Assembly (NCBI RefSeq): GCF_003382565.3
Contig: NZ_CP086253.1
Coordinates: 2,914,001-2,978,000 of the forward strand
Direction of reading: 5' to 3'
DNA length: 64,000 nt
Source of the DNA: Pectobacterium aquaticum
GTDB lineage: Bacteria; Pseudomonadota; Gammaproteobacteria; Enterobacterales; Enterobacteriaceae
Part shown: piece after piece, positions 54,310 through 63,931 of the stretch
Layout of the letters: each line of letters starts with the position of its first letter
Position numbering within the stretch: the stretch's first letter is position 1
Notes under the pieces: generated by a model
Databases searched by the model: none
What the model was told of the DNA's origin: nothing
What the model saw: the letters and a program-made list of their open reading frames with translations, nothing else
Made by a program: the position numbers and the translations under genes

Positions 54310-54641
54310 CTTCCCTCTCTTTTATTTGAAATAATAAAACCCATAATAATTTTCATCTTTATTTATTTTTATATATCCCTTCAAATTAATAAGGTGAAAT
54401 CATAATTTTCAAGAAACATATAGTGATTAGCAAATCCAGCTCATATAACCATAAATTTTTTGTGCGTTAATTCCCAGCGAGATATAAACTCACTCTTATT
54501 TATCGGTCTCAGCGTTATTGCGTTTAAGGATATGAAAATCAGGCCGATACGAAAAAATTAATGATTACCAGAAAATAATTTATGCCTGAAAGCACAACCT
54601 GCAACCAAAAATTCGTATGGCTGCAGGTCACACTTAGTACG
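54310..54641. other. AT-rich gap between wzc and wcaJ
   Basis: About 330 bases with no convincing gene, hairpin or promoter. Short open frames here have low-information sequence. It may contain a secondary promoter for wcaJ. Confidence 0.4.
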
Positions 54642-56822
54642 CTAGCTGTTCTTATCCGACTTATAATCATAAGTATAGTAATGATAATTACCATACCCAT
54701 AATAGCTAGCGGCACGCTTAACAATGGCATTAAGAATAACACCCTTAATTTCTGCACCATTCTGTTCAAAGCGACGGATACTGACCTCAATTTCTTTTAG
54801 CGTGTTAACTTCGAAACGAGCAACCAGTAGAGACGTTCCCGCGTGACGGCTTATGATCGCTGCATCCGTCACAGCCAAAATTGGCGGCGTATCCAACAGA
54901 ACTAGATCGTAGTGTTCCCCTGCCCAGTGAATAAATTCAGCAAAGCGGCTGTGCATTAATAGTTCCGACGGATTCGGTGGAACCTGGCCACGGGCAATAA
55001 AATCCATATTCTCTACGGCAGTTTTTCGCACGCTTTTTGCCACGTCACACTGGCCGGATAAAATATCCGATAGGCCATCAGTGCCATGCGTTCCCATCAA
55101 CTCATGGGCATACCCTTTGCGCATATCGCAGTCAACAATCAGCACACGCTGCCCCGCCTGAGCGATCACGGCTCCCAGGTTAGCACTGACAAAGGTTTTA
55201 CCAATGGAAGGGCTAGCACCCGAGATCATCAGCACATTGTTTTTGGCTTCCATCATGGCAAAATGCAAACTGGTGCGTAAGCTGCGAATGGCTTCGATGG
55301 CTAAATCAGTTGGATTACCCACTGCCAGCAGCTCCGTAGAACGAGTATTGCTTTTTTTACTCTTAGCCAACAATGCTTTGTCTTTTTTCTGTTGCCATTC
55401 AGAAAGCGGCACGCTGGCGTAGACGTTAATACCTAATTCTTCCAGCTGTTCTGGGCTTTCGATGCCTTTATGTAACAGCGTTTTCAGTATGACGAAAGCT
55501 GTTGATGCCATGCCGCCCAGAATCATTGCCAGCAAAACAATCAGTGCCTTTTTCGGCTTTACCGGCTTGGGCTGAATCATAGCATTGTCGACAATACGTA
55601 CGTTTCCGACGGTACTTGCTTTGTTAATACTGAGCTCTTGCTGTTTATTCAACAGTTGCATGTAGACTTCCTGCCCTGCCTGCACATCTCGCGTTAAGCG
55701 CAAAATCTCCTGCTGGGTTTTGGGCATTGCCCCTACACGCTTATTGAGCTTATCGCGTTCCTGTTCCAACGTTTTGCGTTTTTCCATCAGGGCCCGGTAG
55801 GCTGGGTGCTCTCGAGTATACAGTTTAGATATTTCTGCTTCTTTAAACGTTAGCTCATTCAATTGTGCTTCAACCGCAACGGTCGTATCCAGCACCGCCT
55901 TAGCTTCCAAAGAAAGATCGACCGATTCATTCTGCTGGCGGAATTGGTTAAGCTTGTTTTCCGCGTCATTCAGTGAGCTACGCACATTGGGAAGTTGTTC
56001 TTTAAGGAACTCAAGACTTTTACCAGCCTCTTCCGATTTACGTTCGACGTTTTGTTGCAGATAATTTTGGCTAATACTGCTCAGTATCTTCGTTGTTAGC
56101 GTCGGATCTTCACCTTCCAGACTCAGCGCCAATACTCCCGTGTCCTTCCCTTTATCCGCGACAGAGAAATTATCCAACAGATCATTAATCGCGGTTAACT
56201 GATTCAGCTTTTGAATACGGAAAACCGTACCCGGCTCTGCATCAATGCCACTCACCAACAATGTAATGCCGTTATGATTTTCGAGTTGGCCAACACGTCC
56301 GGTGAATTTCACCGCGTCGCCCTCGTCCGCTTCCACCGCATATTGCTGATTAGGTAATACTTCAAGGGATAATGTTTCATCCTGCCAAGACTCAGGTACA
56401 TCAAGGCGAGAGACGGCTATTTTTCCCGGTTCATTGCCTGTTAGCCGAGCAATACCTTTACCCACTAACGGGAAATATTTTTGCTCAACATCAATATCCA
56501 GCGCCAGATCGTTCACCGTTTTGCCAATCACCATGCGGGATTTAATCAGTTCTACTTCAGCAGCAGACTGGGGTTTGGCATCTGGCAACATGCTGGAAAT
56601 GTCATTTAATAACGAATTACCCGAGCTTTGTTCCACCTGAATCAATGCATCGGCTTTATAAACCGGTGTGGCTAACATGGCATACATAATGCCTAAAACG
56701 GTGAACACTGCTGTCACACCAATAATCAACCAGCGGTTATCCAGCAATGTCCCTAATAAACGCCCTAAATCGATCTCATCTGAATTAGTTTCAGATACTT
56801 TTACTGAAGTTTTCTCTGTCAT
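54642..56822 (-). CDS. wzc: Wzc tyrosine autokinase / polysaccharide co-polymerase
   Basis: A 726-residue inner-membrane BY-kinase. A Wzz domain lies near the N-terminus with helices at about 30-50 and 430-450. A long periplasmic coiled coil (about 260-400) and the cytoplasmic kinase follow: SGASPSIGKTFVSANLG (Walker A), VLIVDCDMRKG (A'), LVLLDTPPILAVTDA (B). The C-terminal tail YYGYGNYHYYTYDY holds eight tyrosines for autophosphorylation. It works with Wza and Wzb to control chain length and export. Confidence 0.96.
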   Translation of the reverse strand: MTEKTSVKVSETNSDEIDLGRLLGTLLDNRWLIIGVTAVFTVLGIMYAMLATPVYKADALIQVEQSSGNSLLNDISSMLPDAKPQSAAEVELIKSRMVIGKTVNDLALDIDVEQKYFPLVGKGIARLTGNEPGKIAVSRLDVPESWQDETLSLEVLPNQQYAVEADEGDAVKFTGRVGQLENHNGITLLVSGIDAEPGTVFRIQKLNQLTAINDLLDNFSVADKGKDTGVLALSLEGEDPTLTTKILSSISQNYLQQNVERKSEEAGKSLEFLKEQLPNVRSSLNDAENKLNQFRQQNESVDLSLEAKAVLDTTVAVEAQLNELTFKEAEISKLYTREHPAYRALMEKRKTLEQERDKLNKRVGAMPKTQQEILRLTRDVQAGQEVYMQLLNKQQELSINKASTVGNVRIVDNAMIQPKPVKPKKALIVLLAMILGGMASTAFVILKTLLHKGIESPEQLEELGINVYASVPLSEWQQKKDKALLAKSKKSNTRSTELLAVGNPTDLAIEAIRSLRTSLHFAMMEAKNNVLMISGASPSIGKTFVSANLGAVIAQAGQRVLIVDCDMRKGYAHELMGTHGTDGLSDILSGQCDVAKSVRKTAVENMDFIARGQVPPNPSELLMHSRFAEFIHWAGEHYDLVLLDTPPILAVTDAAIISRHAGTSLLVARFEVNTLKEIEVSIRRFEQNGAEIKGVILNAIVKRAASYYGYGNYHYYTYDYKSDKNS

Positions 56823-56837
56823 CGGATTCTCTGACGA

Positions 56838-57272
56838 TTAACGATTTAACGCCTGCACCCATTTTTGCGCAGACCGCTCAAGTTGTGAGTAAACGAATTC
56901 AAATGCTTCGCGGCTTTTACGATACGGATCGGCTATTTCCTGCTGGTTTGACCAGTGCCCGAATAGCATGGTTTTGCCCCGCACTTCTGGCGCAATGCGG
57001 CTCACCCCATCGATATGACCTTTCTCCATCACCAGAATCAGATCGTACTGGCGGCATAGCGCAGAGGTTAATTGCTGCGCTTCGTGCCCTTCAAGAGAAA
57101 GATCATGATGACTTGCCACCTCGGTTGCCATCGCATCGGCGGGCTTCCCTACCAGTGCGCCTAACCCAGCAGACGCGATTTTTTTCGTCGGCAAAGCCTG
57201 TTTTAACAACCGCTCTCCAGTCGGAGAACGGCAAATATTGCCCACACACACCACCAAAATTGAATCAAACAT
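56838..57272 (-). CDS. wzb: Wzb low-molecular-weight tyrosine phosphatase
   Basis: 144 residues. The P-loop CVGNICRS near 9-16 supplies the catalytic Cys9 and Arg15, and ADPYRKS is the Asp general acid. It dephosphorylates the Wzc tail. It is 15 bases from wzc and 8 from wza. Confidence 0.96.
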   Translation of the reverse strand: MFDSILVVCVGNICRSPTGERLLKQALPTKKIASAGLGALVGKPADAMATEVASHHDLSLEGHEAQQLTSALCRQYDLILVMEKGHIDGVSRIAPEVRGKTMLFGHWSNQQEIADPYRKSREAFEFVYSQLERSAQKWVQALNR

Positions 57273-57280
57273 AGTTATCT

Positions 57281-58417
57281 CTACGGCCAGTTACGAACAC
57301 GTAATGAGCCCTCGGTTAACTCATTAAAGCCGGAAATGGTCGGTACAAGTTGGCTGATAACACGGTTCCAGCGAACAATCGGCGCGGTGGTGACATACAC
57401 GATGTCATACGGTTGTAACTGAAACTCTGTGCCCATCACCATCGCGGTAGCATCTTGAGCATTCAATTGGTAAATATTTGCCAGTTTAGGGCCTTGGGTG
57501 CCGCGCAATGAACGAATTACAAAGATCCCTGTAGCATCCGAAAATGTCTGATCCATCCCTTCCGCATTGCCTAATGCTTCCGTCAGCGTCATGCCACTGC
57601 GGTCCATTTTGAGGGTACTTTGCTTTTTGACTTCCCCCATAACGAACACTTTCAGATCATCGTTACGTGGGATGTAGAGGATATCACCGGGGTAAAGCAG
57701 ATGGTTTTGTGAAAGGTCGCCATTTTGCATCAGCGCCTGAAGCGAGAGTCGTTGTTCTTTACCATTGTGGGTTAATACGATATTACGCCAGTCGGCATTT
57801 TCAGTGAGACCACCCGCTCTGTTGATTGCGTCTAGTACTGTCAATGGCACGTTGGTAATTGCCTGTTGCCCTGATGTCGCGACTTCACCCGTTACGTAGG
57901 CCTTCTGTGAACGGAAGGCTGCAATGCTGACATCGACTTGCGGTGATTCAATGTACTGAGCCAAACGGCCCATGATCTGATCGCGAACTTCAGTGACTGT
58001 TTTGCCAGCAACGCTGACTTTGCCAATATAGGGGTAAAAAATCGTGCCATCGGAATGAACCCAGTTACCGGTATCGGCTGCGGTACGGTACGTGCCCGCT
58101 GGTGTCGTTAGCTCAGGGTGATCCCACACCGTCACCATGATGACGTCACCAATACCGATGCGATATTCATAACCCTGCAATTCTTTCTCTAGGGCAGGGT
58201 TAGTCTGCGCGATCAGTGGTTTAGGGCGCATTTTTTCGACTAAATAAGGCGTCATCGGGTAAACATTGACAAGCTTATCGATATTGAAATCCGCATCCTG
58301 CTGCTCGACTACATTTTTACCGCTAGTAGAAAGGTGGGAACCGGGAATCAAGGTACAACCGCTAAGTAGCGCTACCGACACCATCAAGGGCATCAATTTT
58401 AGTTTGTGCTTTATCAT
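57281..58417 (-). CDS. wza: Wza outer-membrane polysaccharide export lipoprotein
   Basis: A 378-residue lipoprotein. MIKHKLKLMPLMVSVALLSGC ends in a lipobox at Cys21. Poly_export and SLBB domains follow (YRIGIGDVIMVTVWDHPEL; VNVPLT-like repeats; AINRAGGLTENADW), and the C-terminal amphipathic helix region (RWNRVISQLVPTISGFNEL) forms the octameric outer-membrane pore. Confidence 0.96.
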   Translation of the reverse strand: MIKHKLKLMPLMVSVALLSGCTLIPGSHLSTSGKNVVEQQDADFNIDKLVNVYPMTPYLVEKMRPKPLIAQTNPALEKELQGYEYRIGIGDVIMVTVWDHPELTTPAGTYRTAADTGNWVHSDGTIFYPYIGKVSVAGKTVTEVRDQIMGRLAQYIESPQVDVSIAAFRSQKAYVTGEVATSGQQAITNVPLTVLDAINRAGGLTENADWRNIVLTHNGKEQRLSLQALMQNGDLSQNHLLYPGDILYIPRNDDLKVFVMGEVKKQSTLKMDRSGMTLTEALGNAEGMDQTFSDATGIFVIRSLRGTQGPKLANIYQLNAQDATAMVMGTEFQLQPYDIVYVTTAPIVRWNRVISQLVPTISGFNELTEGSLRVRNWP

Positions 58418-58564
58418 CCTGTCTATGCCATCGCTCTTAATAGAAAATTGTGCAGATCCCTACAAAATAGTCAGTAATTATAGAGAAAAACTATTCAGAT
58501 GAACTCAAGATCTAACGTATAAAATAAGGGTAAATCTCTCTTTAGCAACTTTTCGATCCTGCTA

Positions 58565-59614
58565 TTACCTATCTACAGTGAGAGGGCGACGAAACCATGC
58601 TAGTACTCGAGCCATCGAGGTTATTAACGTCACATAGCCAGAGAAAATCAGCAAAAAGACGCTTAACATAATAGACTCACTTATGTTGTTACGCTCGCAA
58701 ATGATGCCAGCTGTTGCAAATAAAGTAGCGATAGCCACAATCACTGCCAACGTCTGGTTCTGCGTAAATCCCGAACGAAGCAATACGTGATGCAAATGTT
58801 CTCGATCGGCTTTGAAAGGATTTCCGCCTCTTGCAAGACGCCTCATCATTACGGCAACCATATCCATGAGGGGAACAGCAATCAGCCATAGTGCAGTAAC
58901 GGGTTGGATTACGCGCCCTTCCCCTTGAGTCGCCAAGAGCAGTAGCCATATAACAGAGAATCCGATCAGCGTGCTCCCCGCATCGCCCATAAAGACTTTG
59001 AATTTTTTCCCGAAAAACATACCCGAGTTTAAGAAGGTATACGGTAATGTTGCCGCCAGAAAACACAGACTCCAGCGAGCAAGTTCGTTACTCCCTCCGA
59101 GATAAAAAACGATAACCAAAGCGCTAAGCGTAACAAATGAAAGTCCACTAAGTAAGCCGTCCATCCCATCAACCATATTGAAAGCATTGATAGAACCCCA
59201 GACCGCAAAAAGTGTGACCACATAACTGAACGAACCCAAAAAAATTTCATCACTAGAGAAAATATTTCCTAAAGAGGAAATAGACAACCCCGTGAACATC
59301 ATCACGATAGCAACACACGCTTGTAATACGATTCGCGGTAAAACAGGCAGGTGAAAACGGTCATCAATAATGCCCACAACTAGCAGAACCGTTGAGCACA
59401 CCATATATAGGAAAAAGTGCGGCAGCAAACCAGCTTGATGTAGATAAAGTACCCACAGTGCTAAATAAATTGACACGCCACCAACCAATGGAATATGGCC
59501 TTGATGTTTTTTACGGACGTCAGGTTTGTCCACCAATCCGATTTTAAACGCCGCCTTTCTAGCCAAAAAAAGCGAGGCAAAAGCACTAATAAATATTAGA
59601 GTGGACTCTTGCAT
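58565..59614 (-). CDS. WecA-like undecaprenyl-phosphate sugar-1-phosphate transferase
   Basis: A 349-residue polytopic enzyme with about 11 helices. Motifs VDKPDVRKKHQGHIPLVGG, GIIDDRF, INAFNMVDGMDGL, FMGDAGSTLIGF and REHLHHVLLRSG match the WecA/MraY superfamily. It transfers HexNAc-1-phosphate to undecaprenyl phosphate. It is probably a paralog, since the usual wecA sits in the ECA locus. Start 59614 fits WecA homologs; an in-frame ATG at 59635 is possible and neither has a strong ribosome site. First gene after the JUMPstart. Confidence 0.88.
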   Translation of the reverse strand: MQESTLIFISAFASLFLARKAAFKIGLVDKPDVRKKHQGHIPLVGGVSIYLALWVLYLHQAGLLPHFFLYMVCSTVLLVVGIIDDRFHLPVLPRIVLQACVAIVMMFTGLSISSLGNIFSSDEIFLGSFSYVVTLFAVWGSINAFNMVDGMDGLLSGLSFVTLSALVIVFYLGGSNELARWSLCFLAATLPYTFLNSGMFFGKKFKVFMGDAGSTLIGFSVIWLLLLATQGEGRVIQPVTALWLIAVPLMDMVAVMMRRLARGGNPFKADREHLHHVLLRSGFTQNQTLAVIVAIATLFATAGIICERNNISESIMLSVFLLIFSGYVTLITSMARVLAWFRRPLTVDR

Positions 59615-59654
59615 ATCTGTACCATCGTAGCCCATATTGAGTTTTTGCTTTAGA

Positions 59655-59693
59655 CACGCTACCGCCCTTGGCTTGTAGCTACCAATGCACTAT
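59655..59693 (-). promoter_or_regulatory. JUMPstart with ops element
   Basis: On the minus strand: TAGTGCATTGGTAGCTACAA then GCCAAGGGCGGTAGCGTG. The terminal GGCGGTAGCGTG is the ops site that recruits RfaH to elongating polymerase. It lies about 40 bases ahead of the wecA-like start, so the long polysaccharide operon should depend on RfaH. Confidence 0.93.
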
Positions 59694-59927
59694 CAAACTA
59701 TGGAACCAACCTTTAATTTCTCTTAAAAACAAAAATTTAGGGTAAAGACACGGTTATTTTTTCGTATACACCTTGACCTTAGGGAACTGCAGCAACTATC
59801 TTCACTTATTTAAAAATCACCTGTCTTTAAGCCAATGCTTGCCCTTCGGCTAACCTTGCCTTTCAGCTAACATAGTATTGACCACTCAAGTAGGAGCACA
59901 AGAACAAGATGTTTAGGGCGGGGTTTT

Positions 59928-59941
59928 TAGGAATAAGACTA
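59928..59941. promoter_or_regulatory. Possible RcsAB box
   Basis: TAGGAATAAGACTA keeps the first half of the RcsAB box (TAGGAATATTCTTA as usually written) but matches only 10 of 14 positions. The distance to the JUMPstart (about 235 bases) is reasonable for a wza-type promoter. The remainder of the 710-base gap to yegH holds no gene. Confidence 0.35.
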
Positions 59942-60345
59942 TGAACATCCATTGTGGCAAAACCTCCATAAGTATAAAAAACCGACTAAAAGAATAAAGT
60001 CAGCCTGCTTCAGTCATAAACACGGCTGCGCAGGATGTAAAATCACATGATTATGTGGAGATTAACAGCGGCGCGTTATTCTATGCTTGGATACATAGCA
60101 TGATCAAATGTTACGTCTTGTATCTCCGTTATACAGCATAAAATTTTGCTTAAGGGCAACAATGGGATTTTTTAACATGAGTTGACCTTAATCTGACATG
60201 CTGCGTATAAAAAACACACAAAAACACGTCATCATTCCTACCCACAATCCCGCATAGTAAAGAATATCCCTGCAAATTCTGGTTCATCGGTGCCTGCCCT
60301 GATAGGCTATCGGGGTTATGTCCATTTAAAGGTGAAAAAAGAGAT

Positions 60346-61932
60346 ATGGAGTGGATCGCTGATCCAACGATATGGGCCGGATTGGCCACGCTGGTTGTCC
60401 TAGAACTGGTTCTGGGCATTGATAATCTTATCTTCATTGCCATTCTGGCTGAGAAACTACCAAAAGAACAACGCGATAAAGCCAGAGTCGTCGGTCTGTT
60501 ACTTGCCCTGATTATGCGCCTGGGCCTTCTGGCGTCCATTTCGTGGCTGGTGTCTTTGACTACCCCCCTCTTCACGTTCCTTGGGCACACATTCAGCGCT
60601 CGCGATTTCATCATGCTAATTGGCGGGCTATTCCTACTCTTTAAAGCCACTATGGAGCTAAACGAGCGCCTCGAAGGGAAGGATGAGGAGCAGCACGCTC
60701 AACGTAAAGGCGCGCGTTTCTGGCCGGTAGTGGCACAGATCGTGGTACTGGATGCCATATTCTCGCTGGATTCGGTGATTACCGCCGTCGGCATGACCGA
60801 TCATCTGCTGGTCATGATGTCCGCCGTGACCATTGCTATTTTCCTGATGTTGCTGGCCAGCAAGCCGCTGACCCGTTTTGTCGCTGAACACCCGACCATC
60901 GTTATCCTGTGTCTCAGCTTCCTGCTGATGATTGGTTTCAGTCTGGTCGCAGACGCCTTTGGTTATCACATCCCTAAAGGCTACCTCTACGCCGCGATAG
61001 GTTTCTCGGTGATGATTGAGATGTTGAATCAGGTTTCCATGTTTAACCGCAGGCGCTTTCTCTCCTCCTCGGTTCCACTGCGCCAACGTACTGCGGAAGT
61101 GGTTTTGCGTATCTTACGCGGTAATCATGAAGACGCTGAGCTGGACAATCAAACCTCATCGATGATTGCAGATAACACCCGGGCAGGTCAGGAAGTCTTC
61201 AATATTCAGGAACGCCGTATGATAAAGCGGGTATTGGGGCTGGCGCAGCGAACCATCAGCAGCATTATGACGTCGCGGCATGACATCGACTCGGTTGAGC
61301 TGGATATTACACAGGATGCGCTCGCTAAACTGTTAACGACCAACCAGCATTCCCGACTGGTGGTGACCGACAGCAATACCTCCGACGAACCGTTGGGTAT
61401 CGTACATGTTGCCGATTTACTCCAGCAGCAGCTAAACCGAGAGCCGTTCAATCCACGTATTCTGATTCGTCAGCCGCTGGTCTTTCCTGAACAGCTTTCA
61501 CTTTTACAGGCTTTGGAACAGTTTAGAGAAGCGCGAACACACTTTGCGTTTGTCGTTGATGAATTTGGTTCGATGGAAGGGATAGTGACATTAAGCGACG
61601 TAATGGAAACCATTGCTGGCAATCTGCCGCGCGAAGGGGAAGATCGCGATGCGCGCCACAGCATTCAGCAGAATGACGACGGCAGTTGGATCGTAAATGG
61701 CTATATTCCACTGGAAGACTTAACGATGTATGTTCCGCTGACGCTGGATGAAAAGCGCGAATACTACACATTGGCAGGGCTGTTAATGGAGCACGCGCAG
61801 CGGGTTCCACAGGTGGGCGATACACTATCAATCGATGGCTATCAGTTCACTATTCTGGCAGTGGAAAGTCATCGTATCGTGGAGGTCTGTATCACACCGA
61901 ACGACGAACCACAGACTGATTTTGAAGTGTGA
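60346..61932 (+). CDS. yegH: TerC-family membrane protein with CBS and CorC domains (YegH)
   Basis: 528 residues. An N-terminal TerC domain (about 1-240, seven to eight helices; LELVLGIDNLIFIAI and LDAIFSLDSVITAVG carry the paired acidic residues) is followed by two CBS modules (about 300-430) and a C-terminal CorC/HlyC domain (about 440-525). E. coli yegH is likewise divergent from the wza operon. Members are thought to handle metal ions, but the substrate is unproven. AAAGAG precedes the start. Confidence 0.9.
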   Translation: MEWIADPTIWAGLATLVVLELVLGIDNLIFIAILAEKLPKEQRDKARVVGLLLALIMRLGLLASISWLVSLTTPLFTFLGHTFSARDFIMLIGGLFLLFKATMELNERLEGKDEEQHAQRKGARFWPVVAQIVVLDAIFSLDSVITAVGMTDHLLVMMSAVTIAIFLMLLASKPLTRFVAEHPTIVILCLSFLLMIGFSLVADAFGYHIPKGYLYAAIGFSVMIEMLNQVSMFNRRRFLSSSVPLRQRTAEVVLRILRGNHEDAELDNQTSSMIADNTRAGQEVFNIQERRMIKRVLGLAQRTISSIMTSRHDIDSVELDITQDALAKLLTTNQHSRLVVTDSNTSDEPLGIVHVADLLQQQLNREPFNPRILIRQPLVFPEQLSLLQALEQFREARTHFAFVVDEFGSMEGIVTLSDVMETIAGNLPREGEDRDARHSIQQNDDGSWIVNGYIPLEDLTMYVPLTLDEKREYYTLAGLLMEHAQRVPQVGDTLSIDGYQFTILAVESHRIVEVCITPNDEPQTDFEV

Positions 61933-61961
61933 TGCTAAGCATAGCCTTATCTTCAATTGTT

Positions 61962-62011
61962 GCCTATATAGGCAGCTTTAATTTCATACCCTATAATGTT
62001 TCCTATATAGG
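61962..62011. promoter_or_regulatory. hipBA operators and promoter
   Basis: GCCTATATAGGC (61962-61973) and CCTATATAGG (62002-62011) are two near-identical dyads flanking a TATAAT (61992-61997), 20 to 70 bases ahead of hipB. They are well placed as HipB autorepressor sites. Confidence 0.75.
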
Positions 62012-62030
62012 CAACATTATAGGTAAAACA

Positions 62031-62288
62031 ATGAGCAATAGACTCGCGATAGGTAAAAAAATAGCCGATACGCGGAAAGAGATGGGAAAAACTCAGCAAC
62101 AGATGGCCGATGCAACGGGTATTTTCAAAACCACGCTATCGAAGATAGAAAATGGCCGTTTCACCGGTTCCCTCGACATACTAGAGCGCTACCTTGATTC
62201 TGTCGGGCTTCAACTTACCGTAGCACCAAAACAACATACCTTACCCAGATGGGACGAAATTGACGATTTATTCTCTGAGGACAAATGA
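62031..62288 (+). CDS. hipB: HipB-like antitoxin
   Basis: An 85-residue XRE-type DNA-binding protein with helix-turn-helix (TQQQMADATGIFKTTLSKIENGRFTGSLDILERYLDSVGL). ATG 62031 follows TAGGTAAAAC; the frame is open to 61929 but those codons cover the operators. It overlaps hipA by four bases, as usual for hipBA. Confidence 0.92.
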   Translation: MSNRLAIGKKIADTRKEMGKTQQQMADATGIFKTTLSKIENGRFTGSLDILERYLDSVGLQLTVAPKQHTLPRWDEIDDLFSEDK

Positions 62289-63499
62289 TGGTTCTATCAT
62301 CTCTGCCAGGAAAAGTTGATCGTCTGACCGTTTTTTCCAGTGAAGACGAAACTGGGATATTAACCCATGGTTCTGTTCATTATTATCAACCCACACAGGA
62401 TAGACTCAATGTATCACTAACCATGACAGGAAATGGCATGGATGGTTACTCATCTGGCGCATTGCATCCCATATTTTCTCAAAATTTACCTGAAGGCTTT
62501 AATCGCCGCTACATTTCTGAAAAACTGGCACGCTATGCCAACGTTAACGATATGTACCTTCTTGCTTTACAAGGCGATCGTGGGATTGGAATGCTAAACT
62601 ACGCGGGTGAATTTACGCTCCCAGACGCTGAGCCAATCAGCCTGTCAGATATATTGACCTATCAGGGAACCGAACCCTTGTTTCCTCAATTGTTGGAAAA
62701 ATATTATCTGCGCAACTCTCTGGCTGGTGTGCAACCCAAAGTCAGCATTTCAAAGACAGACCGAACCCTTGAACAGAAAGATTTGATCGTTAAGTCGTTC
62801 GATGATGAATTTCCACTTTTGACCGTTAACGAGTTCGTCTGCATGGAGGCAGCAAAGTATTGCAGATTGAATGCTCCCCAAGTTTATTTATCAGAAAATC
62901 TTGAAACCTTTGTTATCGAGCGTTTTGACAGACCGAATGGCAACGCTCTCGGCTATGAAGATTTTACGACGTTATTGAAAAAACCAAACACTCCTGATGC
63001 CAAATATACCGGTAGTTATGAAACGTTACTAAAAGCCACGTTGCTCTATACTGGCAGTCTTTCTGAAGTGGAAAAAATGTATCAATACATCGTATTTAAC
63101 TGCTTGATTGGGAACGGGGATGCTCATTTAAAAAACTTTGCGCTGCAATATACCCAGGACATGAAAAATATTTTTGTATCACCCATTTATGACGTCACGC
63201 ATACCCTCATCTATGATTCAATAGACAACAAAATGGCTTTAAAATTAGCCAACAGCAAAGTTTTCCCAGACAAAAACCATCTATTGGCATTAGCTGAATC
63301 TCAACACTTTAAGATTCGTGGCGCAAAGGAAATGATTGAATCAACGGCTGACGGAATTCTGGAATATATTGAGCAGTCATCTGAAATTTCACTATTTGAT
63401 GGTTTGAAAACGTCTATCGCACAATCTGTCTCGACTGTCATGACTACGCAATATGCTAACAAACCCTACCGCCATGACAGAAAATTGAAATTTGAGTAG
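62285..63499 (+). CDS. hipA: HipA-like serine/threonine kinase toxin
   Basis: 404 residues. The N-terminal domain is followed by the P-loop-like NSLAGVQPKVS (144-154; Ser145 aligns with the E. coli HipA autophosphorylation serine), the catalytic GNGDAHLKN (276-284, Asp279) and the metal-binding SPIYDVTHT (Asp303). HipA kinases phosphorylate glutamyl- or tryptophanyl-tRNA synthetase and induce dormancy. All catalytic residues look intact. The start could be ATG 62288 instead. Confidence 0.93.
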   Translation: MMVLSSLPGKVDRLTVFSSEDETGILTHGSVHYYQPTQDRLNVSLTMTGNGMDGYSSGALHPIFSQNLPEGFNRRYISEKLARYANVNDMYLLALQGDRGIGMLNYAGEFTLPDAEPISLSDILTYQGTEPLFPQLLEKYYLRNSLAGVQPKVSISKTDRTLEQKDLIVKSFDDEFPLLTVNEFVCMEAAKYCRLNAPQVYLSENLETFVIERFDRPNGNALGYEDFTTLLKKPNTPDAKYTGSYETLLKATLLYTGSLSEVEKMYQYIVFNCLIGNGDAHLKNFALQYTQDMKNIFVSPIYDVTHTLIYDSIDNKMALKLANSKVFPDKNHLLALAESQHFKIRGAKEMIESTADGILEYIEQSSEISLFDGLKTSIAQSVSTVMTTQYANKPYRHDRKLKFE

Positions 63500-63514
63500 C
63501 TCTACGACACAATC

Positions 63515-63931
63515 ATGGCATCTTATCAAGAGGTAAACATCGCCAATATGAATGATGAGATCGTTTTGACACTGAAAAAACAGATGCCTGACATCAAGAT
63601 GATTTACCTCTTTGGTTCCCAGGCAACAGGCAATGCCAGAGCAGACAGCGACGTTGATATCGCAATCATGGCTACGAGAGCCTTGGATCCCGTTGAACGC
63701 TGGGAGCTCTCCCACCAGTTAGCAAAAGCAGTAGGTCATGATGTCGATCTTATCGATTTATTGCAGGCCTCGACGGTATTAAAAATGGAGATCGTTCGTA
63801 ACGGCAAGCTACTTTACGATGCGGAAGCAACGGCGGGAGAATTTGAAATGACAACACTTTCAATGTACCAGCATCTGCAAAGAGAGCGTGCGGATATCAT
63901 TCATAGCTTTAATCAGGATCTAAAAGCATGA
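63515..63931 (+). CDS. mntA: MntA-like nucleotidyltransferase antitoxin
   Basis: 138 residues with the minimal nucleotidyltransferase motif LFGSQATGNARADSDVDIAIM (Gly-Ser then Asp-x-Asp), as in MntA, which inactivates its toxin HepT by adding AMP to a tyrosine. It starts 15 bases after hipA on the same strand. The next frame overlaps its stop by ATGA. Confidence 0.9.
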   Translation: MASYQEVNIANMNDEIVLTLKKQMPDIKMIYLFGSQATGNARADSDVDIAIMATRALDPVERWELSHQLAKAVGHDVDLIDLLQASTVLKMEIVRNGKLLYDAEATAGEFEMTTLSMYQHLQRERADIIHSFNQDLKA

